A stretch of DNA of 64,000 bases from Cyclobacteriaceae bacterium (GTDB lineage: Bacteria > Bacteroidota > Bacteroidia > Cytophagales > Cyclobacteriaceae). A program made the position numbers and the translations under genes. Positions 17,681-26,113 of this stretch are shown piece after piece (positions within the stretch are counted from its first letter, which is position 1; every line of letters starts with the position of its first letter). The notes beneath the pieces were generated by a model. The model was not told where the DNA came from, did not search any database, and saw only the letters and a list, made by a program, of their open reading frames with translations. The DNA is taken from NCBI GenBank assembly GCA_016787565.1, contig JAEUUG010000009.1:1-64000 (forward strand). The letters are read 5' to 3'.

Positions 17681-18025
17681 TTAAATCGCCTCTGAACCTC
17701 TTTCACCCGTACGAATACGAATAACTTCTTCCAGCGGCTGAACAAATATTTTACCACTTCCGATCAATCCTCCTTCATTTGCTTTTGTTGCGTTAATGAT
17801 GGCATTGCATGTAACATCAACGAAGTCATCGTTAACGGCAATTTCTAACCTGACATTGGGAACGAGGTTGGGTATAATTTTCTGTCCACGGTAAATTTCT
17901 TCGGTCTGTCTTCTTCCGTGACCAGAAACATGGCTCACGGTGATTCTGGATACACCGGCTTCGATAAGACTTTCGCGCACCTGGTCCAGTTGGTTTTCGC
18001 GAATGATAGCGATGATGAGTTTCAT
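17681..18025 (-). CDS. PII nitrogen regulatory protein
   Basis: 114 residues of the GlnB/GlnK family, trimeric sensors of ATP/ADP and 2-oxoglutarate that bind AmtB. Conserved segments include EIYRGQK in the T-loop and ANEGGLIGSGKIFV and IRTGERG near the nucleotide site. The residue aligned with the uridylylated Tyr51 of E. coli is Ile50 (YRGQKII against YRGAEYM), so this PII is probably not uridylylated. It starts eight bases after the end of the ammonium transporter gene, the classic amtB-glnK pairing. Confidence 0.92.
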   Translation of the reverse strand: MKLIIAIIRENQLDQVRESLIEAGVSRITVSHVSGHGRRQTEEIYRGQKIIPNLVPNVRLEIAVNDDFVDVTCNAIINATKANEGGLIGSGKIFVQPLEEVIRIRTGERGSEAI

Positions 18026-18033
18026 TGTCGTGT

Positions 18034-19356
18034 TTAATTAGGATTGATCATTCCGTAACCTCTTTCACCATGATAATGGTTGTCGAGGCCGCGCATTTCA
18101 CCTTCTTCGCTGGAGCGTATCGGTGTGAACTTATTGACTACAAACAATATGATCAATGTACCCACACCGGCATAGGTTATCGCGATGAGAACGGCAAGTG
18201 ATTGTACACCGAGTTGTTGCCAAACTGACCAGCTTCCCCCGGCAATCGAGGCGGCATCGGCCATCCAGGATTCGCGAATAAAGAATACCAGAAAGATAGC
18301 GCCCACAATACCACCAACTCCGTGAATACCGAAAGCATCAAGCGTATCATCATAGCCCAATTTGTTTTTCAGCATGATGGCAAGATAACAGATAATGGTT
18401 GCCAGGGCGCCCAACGCCATCGCGCCCACAGGTTGTACAACTCCGGCAGCAGGAGTAATGGCAACTAATCCGGCCAGAATACCACTAACAAACCCGAGTG
18501 CAGTTGCTTTGCCCTGATGAAAGCCTTCGATGATAACCCATACCAACGCACCGGCTGCGGCTGCAATTTGCGTTGCGGTAAGTGCTTGGGCTGTGCTGAG
18601 TCCACTGGTGATGCTGCTTCCGGCATTAAAGCCAAACCAACCCACCCATAGGAGTCCCGCGCCAATCATGGTCATCACTAAATTACTAGGGCGCATGGGA
18701 AGGTGAGGATGTGATTTGCGTGCACCCAGCCAGATGGCTGCCACCAATCCGCTGACACCGGCAGAGATGTGCACAACAGTTCCTCCGGCAAAATCGATAG
18801 CCCCCTTTGCACCCAGATTGAATAAGAATCCATCGGATGCCCACACCCAATGACAAAGCGGATTGTAAATGAGAATACCCCATGCCGCAATGAAAAAACA
18901 ATATCCTTTAAAGGAAACACGCTCAGCAAAAGCTCCGGCAATCAATGCCGGGGTGATGATGGCAAACTTCGCCTGAAACATGGAGAAGATATATTCCGGT
19001 ATGCCGCCTTCCATGATACTCTCATCAATACCGGAAAGCAGAAAATAGTCTGGGTTCCAACCGAACCAACCTCCCAGAATATTGCTTCCGAAGGCCATGC
19101 TGTATCCGCAGATTACCCACAACACGGTCATGATGCCCATAGCAGCAAAGCTGTGCATCATTGTACCCAATACATTTTTTGTGCGGACGAGCCCACCATA
19201 AAACATAGCCAGTCCGGGAATCATTAACAGCACTAAAGCCGTTGAGGTTAACATCCAGGCTGTAGCACCAGTATCAATTTCAGGTGTGTCAGCCGCTTGG
19301 AGTTGTGCGAGGGGCAGGAGAAATAGGAATAGAAAAAGATAAAATACTTTCTTCAT
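18034..19356 (-). CDS. amtB: Ammonium transporter, Amt family
   Basis: 440 residues with a cleavable N-terminal signal (ends near QLQA), as in other Amt proteins, and 11 predicted membrane helices. Amt signatures are LMIPGLAMFYGGLVRTKNVL, DFAGGTVVHISAGVSGLVAA and FGIHGVGGIVGAIF, the last two holding the pore histidines. It takes up ammonium at low external concentration and is gated by the PII protein encoded next to it. The unusually good match of both genes and their spacing makes joint nitrogen regulation likely. Confidence 0.95.
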   Translation of the reverse strand: MKKVFYLFLFLFLLPLAQLQAADTPEIDTGATAWMLTSTALVLLMIPGLAMFYGGLVRTKNVLGTMMHSFAAMGIMTVLWVICGYSMAFGSNILGGWFGWNPDYFLLSGIDESIMEGGIPEYIFSMFQAKFAIITPALIAGAFAERVSFKGYCFFIAAWGILIYNPLCHWVWASDGFLFNLGAKGAIDFAGGTVVHISAGVSGLVAAIWLGARKSHPHLPMRPSNLVMTMIGAGLLWVGWFGFNAGSSITSGLSTAQALTATQIAAAAGALVWVIIEGFHQGKATALGFVSGILAGLVAITPAAGVVQPVGAMALGALATIICYLAIMLKNKLGYDDTLDAFGIHGVGGIVGAIFLVFFIRESWMADAASIAGGSWSVWQQLGVQSLAVLIAITYAGVGTLIILFVVNKFTPIRSSEEGEMRGLDNHYHGERGYGMINPN

Positions 19357-19385
19357 GATTGGTTAAGGTATAGGGTTTGGTAACG

Positions 19386-19415
19386 CGAAATTAACAGAGG
19401 AAAAGAATTTAGCAA
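19386..19415 (-). promoter_or_regulatory. Possible promoter of amtB-glnK
   Basis: On the minus strand TTG (complement of 19413-19415), a 19-base spacer and TAATTTCG (complement of 19386-19393) resemble TTTG-N19-TAnnTTTG with one mismatch in the -7 box. The predicted start is about 25 bases before the amtB ATG. I found no sigma-54 type GG/GC pair in the spacer. Confidence 0.35.
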
Positions 19416-19589
19416 CCAGCAATTTATTTTTATACCCAACCGAACAAGTGTTAAGGAGTGAGCTTATATTCATATGGATCATCCGTTGTGGGATGAAGTG
19501 TCATTTACAATAAATATTTTTAGAGATAGAGAATCAGAGTCGTGCAAACGGGTAACTCAATCAGACTGAATGGAGTTTAGAATAATAAC

Positions 19590-20807
19590 CTATGTCTTTT
19601 GCTTCTTCCGCCTGGCGGATGGAAAGAGCACGTTGTTGAGAATCAGGCGGTAGCCTGGTGAATGCGGCACTGTGTTTAAATCGGTGGATGCCCTGCCTCG
19701 CCCCGGTGAACCTTCGGGATCATGACCTCCATAAAACGTCCAGTGACCGTTGCCCATTTCACCGTAGATATAGCGCACGTTACTTTCGGTTCTGCTTTCT
19801 CCGAGGATCAGCACATCGGGCTTAACAACTGCTTTATTGAAGGCTGTTGTGAGACCGGTGAATTCTTTAATAACCTGTGTATGGTTTTGCGTGAGCAGCG
19901 TTGGGATAACATCCCACTTTGCAGAAAAACTAAACAGTGTAAAATAACCTTTGCTGCTTCCATAAAAATTGCGTCCTGAATTGATATCGGAAAATCGCCT
20001 GCTTTGGCTCTCCTCAAGCGAGAAATTTTCAAAGGCGAAGGTCTTACTGAAATCAAGATGGTACTCTTCTTCAGCATTGCTTTCCATGGCAGTACTGATA
20101 TCAGAGGCTAATGCAATATCAAGTGTTTCGGCAGCCGAGCACATCGCAAAGAGATAGCCTCCCGAATTACAAAAAACTTTGATTTTTTTTGCGACAGCCA
20201 ATTTCATTTCAGGCACAGTGGTGTAACCCAGGCGAAGTGCCAGCGTCTCCTGAAATTTTGATTCAATAACGGATGACTCGCCTCTGAGGAATCGCTCATG
20301 CTGGCCGGTGAAATCCTCATGGTGCAGGTGCAACCAATCGTATTTTACCAGTTCATCTTTCAACACTTCTTCATCGTACAATAGCAAAAACGGTATCTCT
20401 GCATAGTTGAGAACGGCAATTACGGCATCGGTATCGTCTGTGATGAATTCGTTCTTGGGCGAGTACACTGCAATGCGTGGTGCTTTTTCAAGTTTGATTA
20501 CATCCATGTTTACATTGGGGCTTGAGATTTGCTGGAGGATGGAATTAACCTGAATAGCGGTGAGCTTTTCAACGGTAACTCCGCGCACGGTACACTCATT
20601 TTCAAGCAGGGGAGTAGCATCGATCAAAAAACTTCCACCACGATAGTTCAATAACCAGTTGACTTCCTGGTTTTGCTGCAAGGTGAAGAAAGCGATACCG
20701 TAGGCCTTCAAATGATTTTTTTGAGTGTCATCCATTGGAATGAGCAACGCTCCGCTATAACTTATAGTCATCACAAAACTTAACCATACGGTAAAAACCC
20801 ATTTCAT
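19590..20807 (-). CDS. Conserved Bacteroidota protein (named 'asparagine synthetase B' in databases)
   Basis: About 405 residues. The family is recognised from LIPMDDTQKNHLKAYGIA, WLLNYRGGSFLID, NMDVIKLEKAP, YDWLHLHHEDFTGQ, FAMCSAAETLD, FALENFS-like FAFENFSLEE, LTQNHTQVIKEF and the C-terminal KKQKT. Databases call it asparagine synthetase B, but I see neither an N-terminal glutaminase Cys nor an ATP-pyrophosphatase loop, so the name is unsupported. The start is placed at MKWVFTVWLSF (complement of 20805-20807), which gives a signal peptide; the upstream frame adds 28 residues with no family match. It is therefore probably exported. The HHED motif and the conserved CSA stretch hint at a metal or catalytic site, unproven. 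Confidence 0.72.
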   Translation of the reverse strand: MKWVFTVWLSFVMTISYSGALLIPMDDTQKNHLKAYGIAFFTLQQNQEVNWLLNYRGGSFLIDATPLLENECTVRGVTVEKLTAIQVNSILQQISSPNVNMDVIKLEKAPRIAVYSPKNEFITDDTDAVIAVLNYAEIPFLLLYDEEVLKDELVKYDWLHLHHEDFTGQHERFLRGESSVIESKFQETLALRLGYTTVPEMKLAVAKKIKVFCNSGGYLFAMCSAAETLDIALASDISTAMESNAEEEYHLDFSKTFAFENFSLEESQSRRFSDINSGRNFYGSSKGYFTLFSFSAKWDVIPTLLTQNHTQVIKEFTGLTTAFNKAVVKPDVLILGESRTESNVRYIYGEMGNGHWTFYGGHDPEGSPGRGRASTDLNTVPHSPGYRLILNNVLFPSARRKKQKT

Positions 20808-21054
20808 TGACTCGGTATTTTTGAAGGATACCTTAAGATCGTCAATTTTCCCTAACGTTCGGGTAATGAAAAGGAAAGATGCGAACGACAATTCCCTGAA
20901 TGGGTCAAATAAGAGAAGAATGGAGGGAAGTCAAAAAAAACATCCCGGCATCTTTATGGAAATTTACGGGTATCTGCCTATCGATTGATGGAATACTTCC
21001 ACAAAGACACCAGGATGCCAGCCTTTTTTTGGATCACACAACGTCAAATGCAAC

Positions 21055-21315
21055 TCAGTTATCGATTGCTTGAGGCTTCCTCATTTTGTTAACATCCGCC
21101 AAATCTTCCGACTTGGGTCTGCTAAACTTTACTGATTTCAAAAGTTCATCCATTTTCTTTTCTACCTTATCGGTGAATTCATCAACAAGGTCTTCTCCTT
21201 TTTTCACAATTTTTTTCCGGGTATCTACGCCCTTATTGGGGGCAAACAATAAACCCAAAGCAGCACCTGCAGCAATCCCTGCTACAACAGCCAATAAAGC
21301 TTTTCCGGTAGTCAT
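21055..21315 (-). CDS. YtxH domain protein
   Basis: 86 residues. An N-terminal glycine/alanine-rich membrane helix (LLAVVAGIAAGAALGLLFAP) is followed by the family's NKGVDTRKKI and a charged helical tail with GEDLVDEFTDKVEKKMDELL. YtxH proteins are small general-stress-associated membrane proteins of unknown mechanism. It is a single gene, divergent from the DUF3820 gene. Confidence 0.85.
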   Translation of the reverse strand: MTTGKALLAVVAGIAAGAALGLLFAPNKGVDTRKKIVKKGEDLVDEFTDKVEKKMDELLKSVKFSRPKSEDLADVNKMRKPQAIDN

Positions 21316-21483
21316 ATATGTGTTTTTTAATGGTGAATAAGTAATCTTTAAAACGTCTAAAAATAGTTTTCACACATCCATTTTGCGATGATCTTCATCA
21401 TTGGCAACCGGGATTTTCATCGCCCTATGGCGGATGATAATTTTAGTTTACATTTCGGAACACGGTACAACAGCCGGCACGGA

Positions 21484-21720
21484 ATGGAGACTTCCCAAGA
21501 CACACCACAAGGTGAAATACTGCTGACGATTGTTCGGATGAAGATGCCCTTCGGAAAATACAAGGGAACTGTGCTTTGCAATTTGCCGGTTAGTTACCTG
21601 GAATGGTTTGCCAAAAAGGGCTTTCCTCCCGGTAAGATAGGTATGTTGCTGGCAACCTTGTATGAAATCAAAATGAATGGATTGGAATATCTGCTCGAAC
21701 CTTTAAAAAAGCAGCGATGA
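21484..21720 (+). CDS. DUF3820 family small protein
   Basis: About 78 residues from ATG 21484. The whole family consensus is present: MPFGKYKGTVLCNLPVSYLE, WFAKKGFPPGKIGMLLA and EIKMNGLEYLLEPLKK. The domain occurs alone and at the C terminus of some exonucleases, and a nucleic-acid-related role is suspected but not shown. The frame stays open upstream to 21388, but those residues (HRPMADDNFSLHF) do not look like family sequence. The PBP1A gene follows after 71 bases. Confidence 0.78.
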   Translation: METSQDTPQGEILLTIVRMKMPFGKYKGTVLCNLPVSYLEWFAKKGFPPGKIGMLLATLYEIKMNGLEYLLEPLKKQR

Positions 21721-21791
21721 TCGTTTCTGCTCATTCTGGTTTGCTCCCTTGGTGCGGTCTCACTATCTTCCCGTTCAACAGGTAAGTTTGC

Positions 21792-24263
21792 ATGCAGTCA
21801 TTGGGTAAGAAGTTCTGGCATCATTTCCGTATTTATTCCAGTTGGTTTTTGGGTAACGTAATCGGCTTCGGAAAATGGCTGAGGCGAGAGTTCTTAAAAA
21901 CTGCAGACTACCTCGGCTCGCACCCGGCAGATCGGAAACGCGCAATTATTTTTGGTCCGGTTGGTTTTTTCTTTCTGGTGTTGTTTTTCGTTGTGCTGTT
22001 CGAAACCCCCAGCATTCGTAAAATCAAGAATATCCGCAATCAAGTGGCTTCTGAAGTATACAGTGCCGACAGTGTGTTGCTGGGACGTTATTATATTCAG
22101 GATCGCACGGAAGTGAAGTATGAAGATATTGCTCCCGTCATTTTTGATGCCCTGATCTCGACCGAGGATGTGCGGTTTTACCAGCATACCGGTGTTGACT
22201 TTAAGAGCCTTGGGCGTGTACTTGTTAAGTCAATCTTTTTACAAGACGAATCATCCGGTGGGGGAAGCACGCTGACACAACAATTGGTAAAGAATCTTTA
22301 TCCGCGTAAGCGATATTGGATTTTATCCATGCTGATCAATAAAATGCGTGAGGTTATCACGGCCAGCCGCCTTGAAATTATTTACACAAAGAAAGAACTG
22401 ATAACACTTTATCTGAACACGGTTCCCTTTAGTGATAATGCTTTTGGTATTCAGACTGCCGCTTTGCGTTTTTATTCCACCACAGCAGATAGCATTCGAA
22501 CAGATCAGGCAGCTGTATTAATTGGTATGCTAAAGGCCACAACGAGTTACAACCCACGGTTATTTCCGGACCGGGCACTACAAAGGCGCAATGTGGTCTT
22601 AGCACAGATGGTGAAAAATAACGTGCTCAGCGAAGATAAAGCCGATTCGCTCAAAGCACTTCCGATAGAATTGCGCTACAATCGAACAACACATCATCAT
22701 GGATTGGCGCCCTATTTTCGTGAATACCTGAAGGCTGAATTGCTGACATGGTGCAAAAACAATAGGAATGATGATGGAGAGGAATACAACCTCTACACCG
22801 ATGGATTAAAGATTTACACTACACTCGATTCGAGACTTCAGCACTATGCTGAGCAGGCTGTTGCTCAGCAAATGGCGGAAGTCCAAAAACAATTTTTCGA
22901 TCATTGGGGAAAAGAGAAACCCTGGAAGGGCAAAGAAGAAGTATTGGAAGAGGCAATACACCGGTCATCACGGTACAAAGTCTTAAAGGAACAGGGGCTC
23001 TCGGACGAAGAAATACTGATCGAAATGGAGAAGCCAATTCCGATGAAACTTTTTTCGTGGCAAGGGGTTCAAGAGGCTGTTGTGAGTCCAGTGGATTCTA
23101 TTGTTCATCACCTGCAATACCTCAACGCAGGATTTCTTGCGATGGAGCCATCCACAGGAATGGTAAAGGCCTGGGTGGGTGGCATCGATCATGATTTTTT
23201 TCAATACGATCATGTAAAAACATCCACCAAGCGACAAGTAGGTTCCATCTTCAAACCCATTGTATATGCTACTGCTATTGAAGCCGGTATTGCGCCTTGC
23301 GATTTGATTCCTGCCGGGCAGCAAACCTACATCGACAAAGAAGGAGAGAAGTGGACACCGCGTAATATGCAGAACGATTATCAGGTGCAGTACACCATGC
23401 GTGGTGGACTGGCATACTCGGTGAATACAATTGCCGTTAAACTGATTGATAAAGCAGGGGTTGACAATACGATAGCCATGGCCCGAAAAATGGGTATTAC
23501 CAGTGAACTGCCCGATGTCCCTTCGATAGCATTAGGATCCTCTTCAATTTCATTGATGGAAATGACAACTGCCTTTGCTTGTTTTGCCAATCAAGGTATG
23601 TCAACCAATCCGTATTATATTTCTTCCATTACCGACCAGTACGGTAAAATGTATTCAAATTTTAAGTCGACTCAGCCCGTGCAACAGGCCATGGCGTCAG
23701 CGACAGCTCAACTTGTTACAGCACTCCTGAAAACCGTTGTACATGAGGGAACCGCTGCGCGTATTCGGTGGAAGTATGGGGTATTAAATGACATGGGTGG
23801 TAAAACCGGCACAACACAATCAAATGCCGATGGTTGGTTTATGGCCATTACACCCGGATTGGTGATGGGTTCATGGGTGGGCGCTGATGATCCGCGCATA
23901 CGCTTCCGGTCGAGTAAACTTGGACAAGGATCGAACACGGCTTTACCAATAACAGGCTACTTCCTGAGTCAACTGAATAAGGATACAAACTTTCGAACTG
24001 TAACCGATGCCCGATTCGCACAACTTCCTGCTCTCTTACAGCAAAAACTCGATTGCGATTTATACGAGTTAAGCGATGAACTGAAATACAGAATTCAGCT
24101 TATGGCATTCAAACGCGATTCGCTCATGCGGGCCGATACACTTGCTGTTATTCCTGATGAATCATTTCTGGAAACAATCTACAAGCGAAAAATGAAAATG
24201 ATTCGTGCGCAGGAATTGCGTGACAGCCTCCGGATTGAAATTGTTGAAGACCTTGGAGGATGA
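21792..24263 (+). CDS. Class A penicillin-binding protein (PBP1A type)
   Basis: 823 residues, a bifunctional peptidoglycan glycosyltransferase/transpeptidase anchored in the inner membrane by a helix at about 53-75. The GT51 domain has the catalytic Glu125 in STEDVRFYQHTGVD and GGGSTLTQQLVKN. The transpeptidase domain has the three penicillin-binding motifs: SIFK with Ser485, SVN at 543-545 and KTGT at 671. A long insertion between the two domains (about 345-440) holds the regulatory ODD-like region. The gene ends five bases before the next start, so it heads a small operon with two short conserved genes. Confidence 0.94.
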   Translation: MQSLGKKFWHHFRIYSSWFLGNVIGFGKWLRREFLKTADYLGSHPADRKRAIIFGPVGFFFLVLFFVVLFETPSIRKIKNIRNQVASEVYSADSVLLGRYYIQDRTEVKYEDIAPVIFDALISTEDVRFYQHTGVDFKSLGRVLVKSIFLQDESSGGGSTLTQQLVKNLYPRKRYWILSMLINKMREVITASRLEIIYTKKELITLYLNTVPFSDNAFGIQTAALRFYSTTADSIRTDQAAVLIGMLKATTSYNPRLFPDRALQRRNVVLAQMVKNNVLSEDKADSLKALPIELRYNRTTHHHGLAPYFREYLKAELLTWCKNNRNDDGEEYNLYTDGLKIYTTLDSRLQHYAEQAVAQQMAEVQKQFFDHWGKEKPWKGKEEVLEEAIHRSSRYKVLKEQGLSDEEILIEMEKPIPMKLFSWQGVQEAVVSPVDSIVHHLQYLNAGFLAMEPSTGMVKAWVGGIDHDFFQYDHVKTSTKRQVGSIFKPIVYATAIEAGIAPCDLIPAGQQTYIDKEGEKWTPRNMQNDYQVQYTMRGGLAYSVNTIAVKLIDKAGVDNTIAMARKMGITSELPDVPSIALGSSSISLMEMTTAFACFANQGMSTNPYYISSITDQYGKMYSNFKSTQPVQQAMASATAQLVTALLKTVVHEGTAARIRWKYGVLNDMGGKTGTTQSNADGWFMAITPGLVMGSWVGADDPRIRFRSSKLGQGSNTALPITGYFLSQLNKDTNFRTVTDARFAQLPALLQQKLDCDLYELSDELKYRIQLMAFKRDSLMRADTLAVIPDESFLETIYKRKMKMIRAQELRDSLRIEIVEDLGG

Positions 24264-24267
24264 TTAC

Positions 24268-24744
24268 ATGAAGGCTGCCACGGTACAGGAGATTAAAAAG
24301 GAGTTAAGCTTTCTTGAAACAGAGAAGATACAGGACCTATGCCTTCGTCTGGTAAAGTATAAAAAGGAAAATAAAGAATTACTTACCTACTTACTGTTTG
24401 AGGCGCACGATGAACAAGGCTACATTGACGGTATCAAGCAAGAGCTTGAGCAGGAATTTCAAACAATATCGAACCTGAATGTATATTACGTTAAGAAAAG
24501 TCTGCGGAGAATTTTACGGTTTGTAAACAAGCAAATAAAATATTCAGGGGTGCCCAAAACAGAAGTAGAATTGCGCATTCATTTTTGTCAGCAAACGAGA
24601 GAAGCCGGAGTTCCGATCAGCAAGAGTCAGGTGCTCATTAATCTATACCAGCAACAAATCAATAAGATCAACCAGGCAATGATCAAGCTGCCTGAAGATT
24701 TGCAGTACGACTACCAAAACGAAATTGAAAATTTGAGTCTTTAG
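24268..24744 (+). CDS. Conserved hypothetical protein, helical
   Basis: About 158 residues. I do not recognise a named domain. It is helical and charged, with [20 protein letters not shown] at the start and [20 protein letters not shown] in which a basic patch leads into a hydrophobic helix. The start at 24268 ([13 protein letters not shown]) lies right after the PBP stop; the frame is open further upstream inside the PBP gene but in a different frame from it. The position suggests cotranscription with the PBP gene and with the VF530 gene two bases after its stop. Confidence 0.7.
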   Translation: MKAATVQEIKKELSFLETEKIQDLCLRLVKYKKENKELLTYLLFEAHDEQGYIDGIKQELEQEFQTISNLNVYYVKKSLRRILRFVNKQIKYSGVPKTEVELRIHFCQQTREAGVPISKSQVLINLYQQQINKINQAMIKLPEDLQYDYQNEIENLSL

Positions 24745-24746
24745 AT

Positions 24747-24965
24747 ATGGCCGAAATGCAACCTAATAATCCCCTGCATGGAATTACGTTAGAAATGATT
24801 CTCCACCATTTAGTAGACCGCTATGGCTGGGAAGAATTAGGCGAACGCATTACGATAAACTGCTTCATACTCAATCCGAGTATTAAATCCAGTTTAACCT
24901 TTTTACGCAAAACACCCTGGGCAAGGAAGAAAGTTGAAGATTTGTATTTGGAATCATTGGATTGA
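24747..24965 (+). CDS. VF530 family (DUF2132) DNA-binding-like protein
   Basis: 72 residues. The family pattern is complete: [54 protein letters not shown] structure of the Vibrio homologue shows a small helical fold proposed to bind DNA; no target is known. It is the third gene of a tight cluster that begins with the class A penicillin-binding protein. Confidence 0.88.
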   Translation: MAEMQPNNPLHGITLEMILHHLVDRYGWEELGERITINCFILNPSIKSSLTFLRKTPWARKKVEDLYLESLD

Positions 24966-25079
24966 AGAAACACCTTTACCTTGACAGGATAAAATTTCTC
25001 ATCGCATTTACGAAAGACTTACTTTTTCTACTTTCGAGAATACGTTTATCTTGTCGAAATTTTCATTTATAGAAATCAC

Positions 25080-25829
25080 ATGAATCAGGAAAAGCATTGG
25101 AATAAAATTGCACCGAGCTACGAAGATGAAATCTTTGATGTTTTCAAAAGTGATACGTTGAAGATACTTCCGAAATACTTTAAGAAACATGCTGATAAAA
25201 ATAATCTGGCCATTGATTTTGGGTGTGGTGTGGGAAAATCCTTTGCGTATTTATCGCCATTATTTAAAACGATTCTGGCTACTGATATTTCTGCTGAATG
25301 TATTTCAATCGCTAAGCAAAAGGGATATCCCAATATCCAATTCAAGCGGGCTGACCTGACCAGTACCAGGCTAAGCTTTCCGCAAGCTGATTTTGCGTTC
25401 TGTTGTAATGTGGCCATGTTGCCGGGCATTCAAAGCAACATTGCTATTTTTAAAAACATCCAGAAGGCATTAAAACCGAATGGTCATGCTGTTATTGTCA
25501 TTCCTTCGCTGGAATCCATTCTCTATGCTGCCTGGCGGTTGTTGCAGTGGTATGAAACGGAAGGTGTTAATCAGGAGGACGTGCCCAATTCAGAATTAAA
25601 CTACTTCAAGGGATCAAAAAAAGATATCATTCAAGGTCAGGTTTATATCAATGGTGTGTTGACAAAACACTATACGCAGGAAGAGATTCATGTGCTGCTG
25701 AAAGGAGTGGGGCTTACCGTTACGGCAATTGAAAAAGTGCAATACAACTGGTCTACAGAATTCAGTTCACCGCCTGCTTGGATGCAGGATCCCTATCCAT
25801 GGGATTGGCTCGTTGCGTGTAAAAAATAA
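25080..25829 (+). CDS. Class I SAM-dependent methyltransferase
   Basis: 249 residues. The SAM-binding motif I is AIDFGCGVGKSFAYL, motif II follows in ILATDISAECISIAKQ, and RADLTSTRLSF precedes the acidic motif. The N-terminal NKIAPSYEDEIFDVF resembles small-molecule methyltransferases of the UbiE/Methyltransf_11 type. The substrate cannot be told. It stands alone after a 114-base spacer and before the large redox region. Confidence 0.82.
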   Translation: MNQEKHWNKIAPSYEDEIFDVFKSDTLKILPKYFKKHADKNNLAIDFGCGVGKSFAYLSPLFKTILATDISAECISIAKQKGYPNIQFKRADLTSTRLSFPQADFAFCCNVAMLPGIQSNIAIFKNIQKALKPNGHAVIVIPSLESILYAAWRLLQWYETEGVNQEDVPNSELNYFKGSKKDIIQGQVYINGVLTKHYTQEEIHVLLKGVGLTVTAIEKVQYNWSTEFSSPPAWMQDPYPWDWLVACKK

Positions 25830-26113
25830 TTTATTTCATAGTTAAGCTGCTTACACCACTTTTCTCCACTCGGAGTAATAGAGTGGTATTCTCTTTTGTA
25901 TTTCGGGGTTAACTTTTGCGCAGCACACACTTCTTTTTCCGGATACTGACTAAAATCATACTCGCTGCTGATGCATGACAGCATGCGGTAAAACGGGCTG
26001 GACTAATTTTCACTAACGATTGAATGTTATGAATTGGCCCACCGCAATATCTGCCTATAAAAAGATCGCATGCCTGGCCATTCTGTTTTTACGCCAACAA
26101 AAATTACACACAG

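Noticed and set aside
19416-19589. Possible sigma-54 promoter for amtB-glnK
   Set aside because: I looked for GG-N10-GC spacing in the upstream region and found no convincing match.
19607-19619. Palindrome TCCGCCTGGCGGA at the end of the 'asparagine synthetase B-like' gene
   Set aside because: It resembles the TCCGCC palindrome at 233-247 but lies in the coding sequence of the conserved C terminus, so I do not count it as a repeat copy.
25793-25984. 63-codon minus-strand frame after the methyltransferase
   Set aside because: It overlaps the end of the methyltransferase gene, has no family resemblance and no promoter or spacing that supports it.
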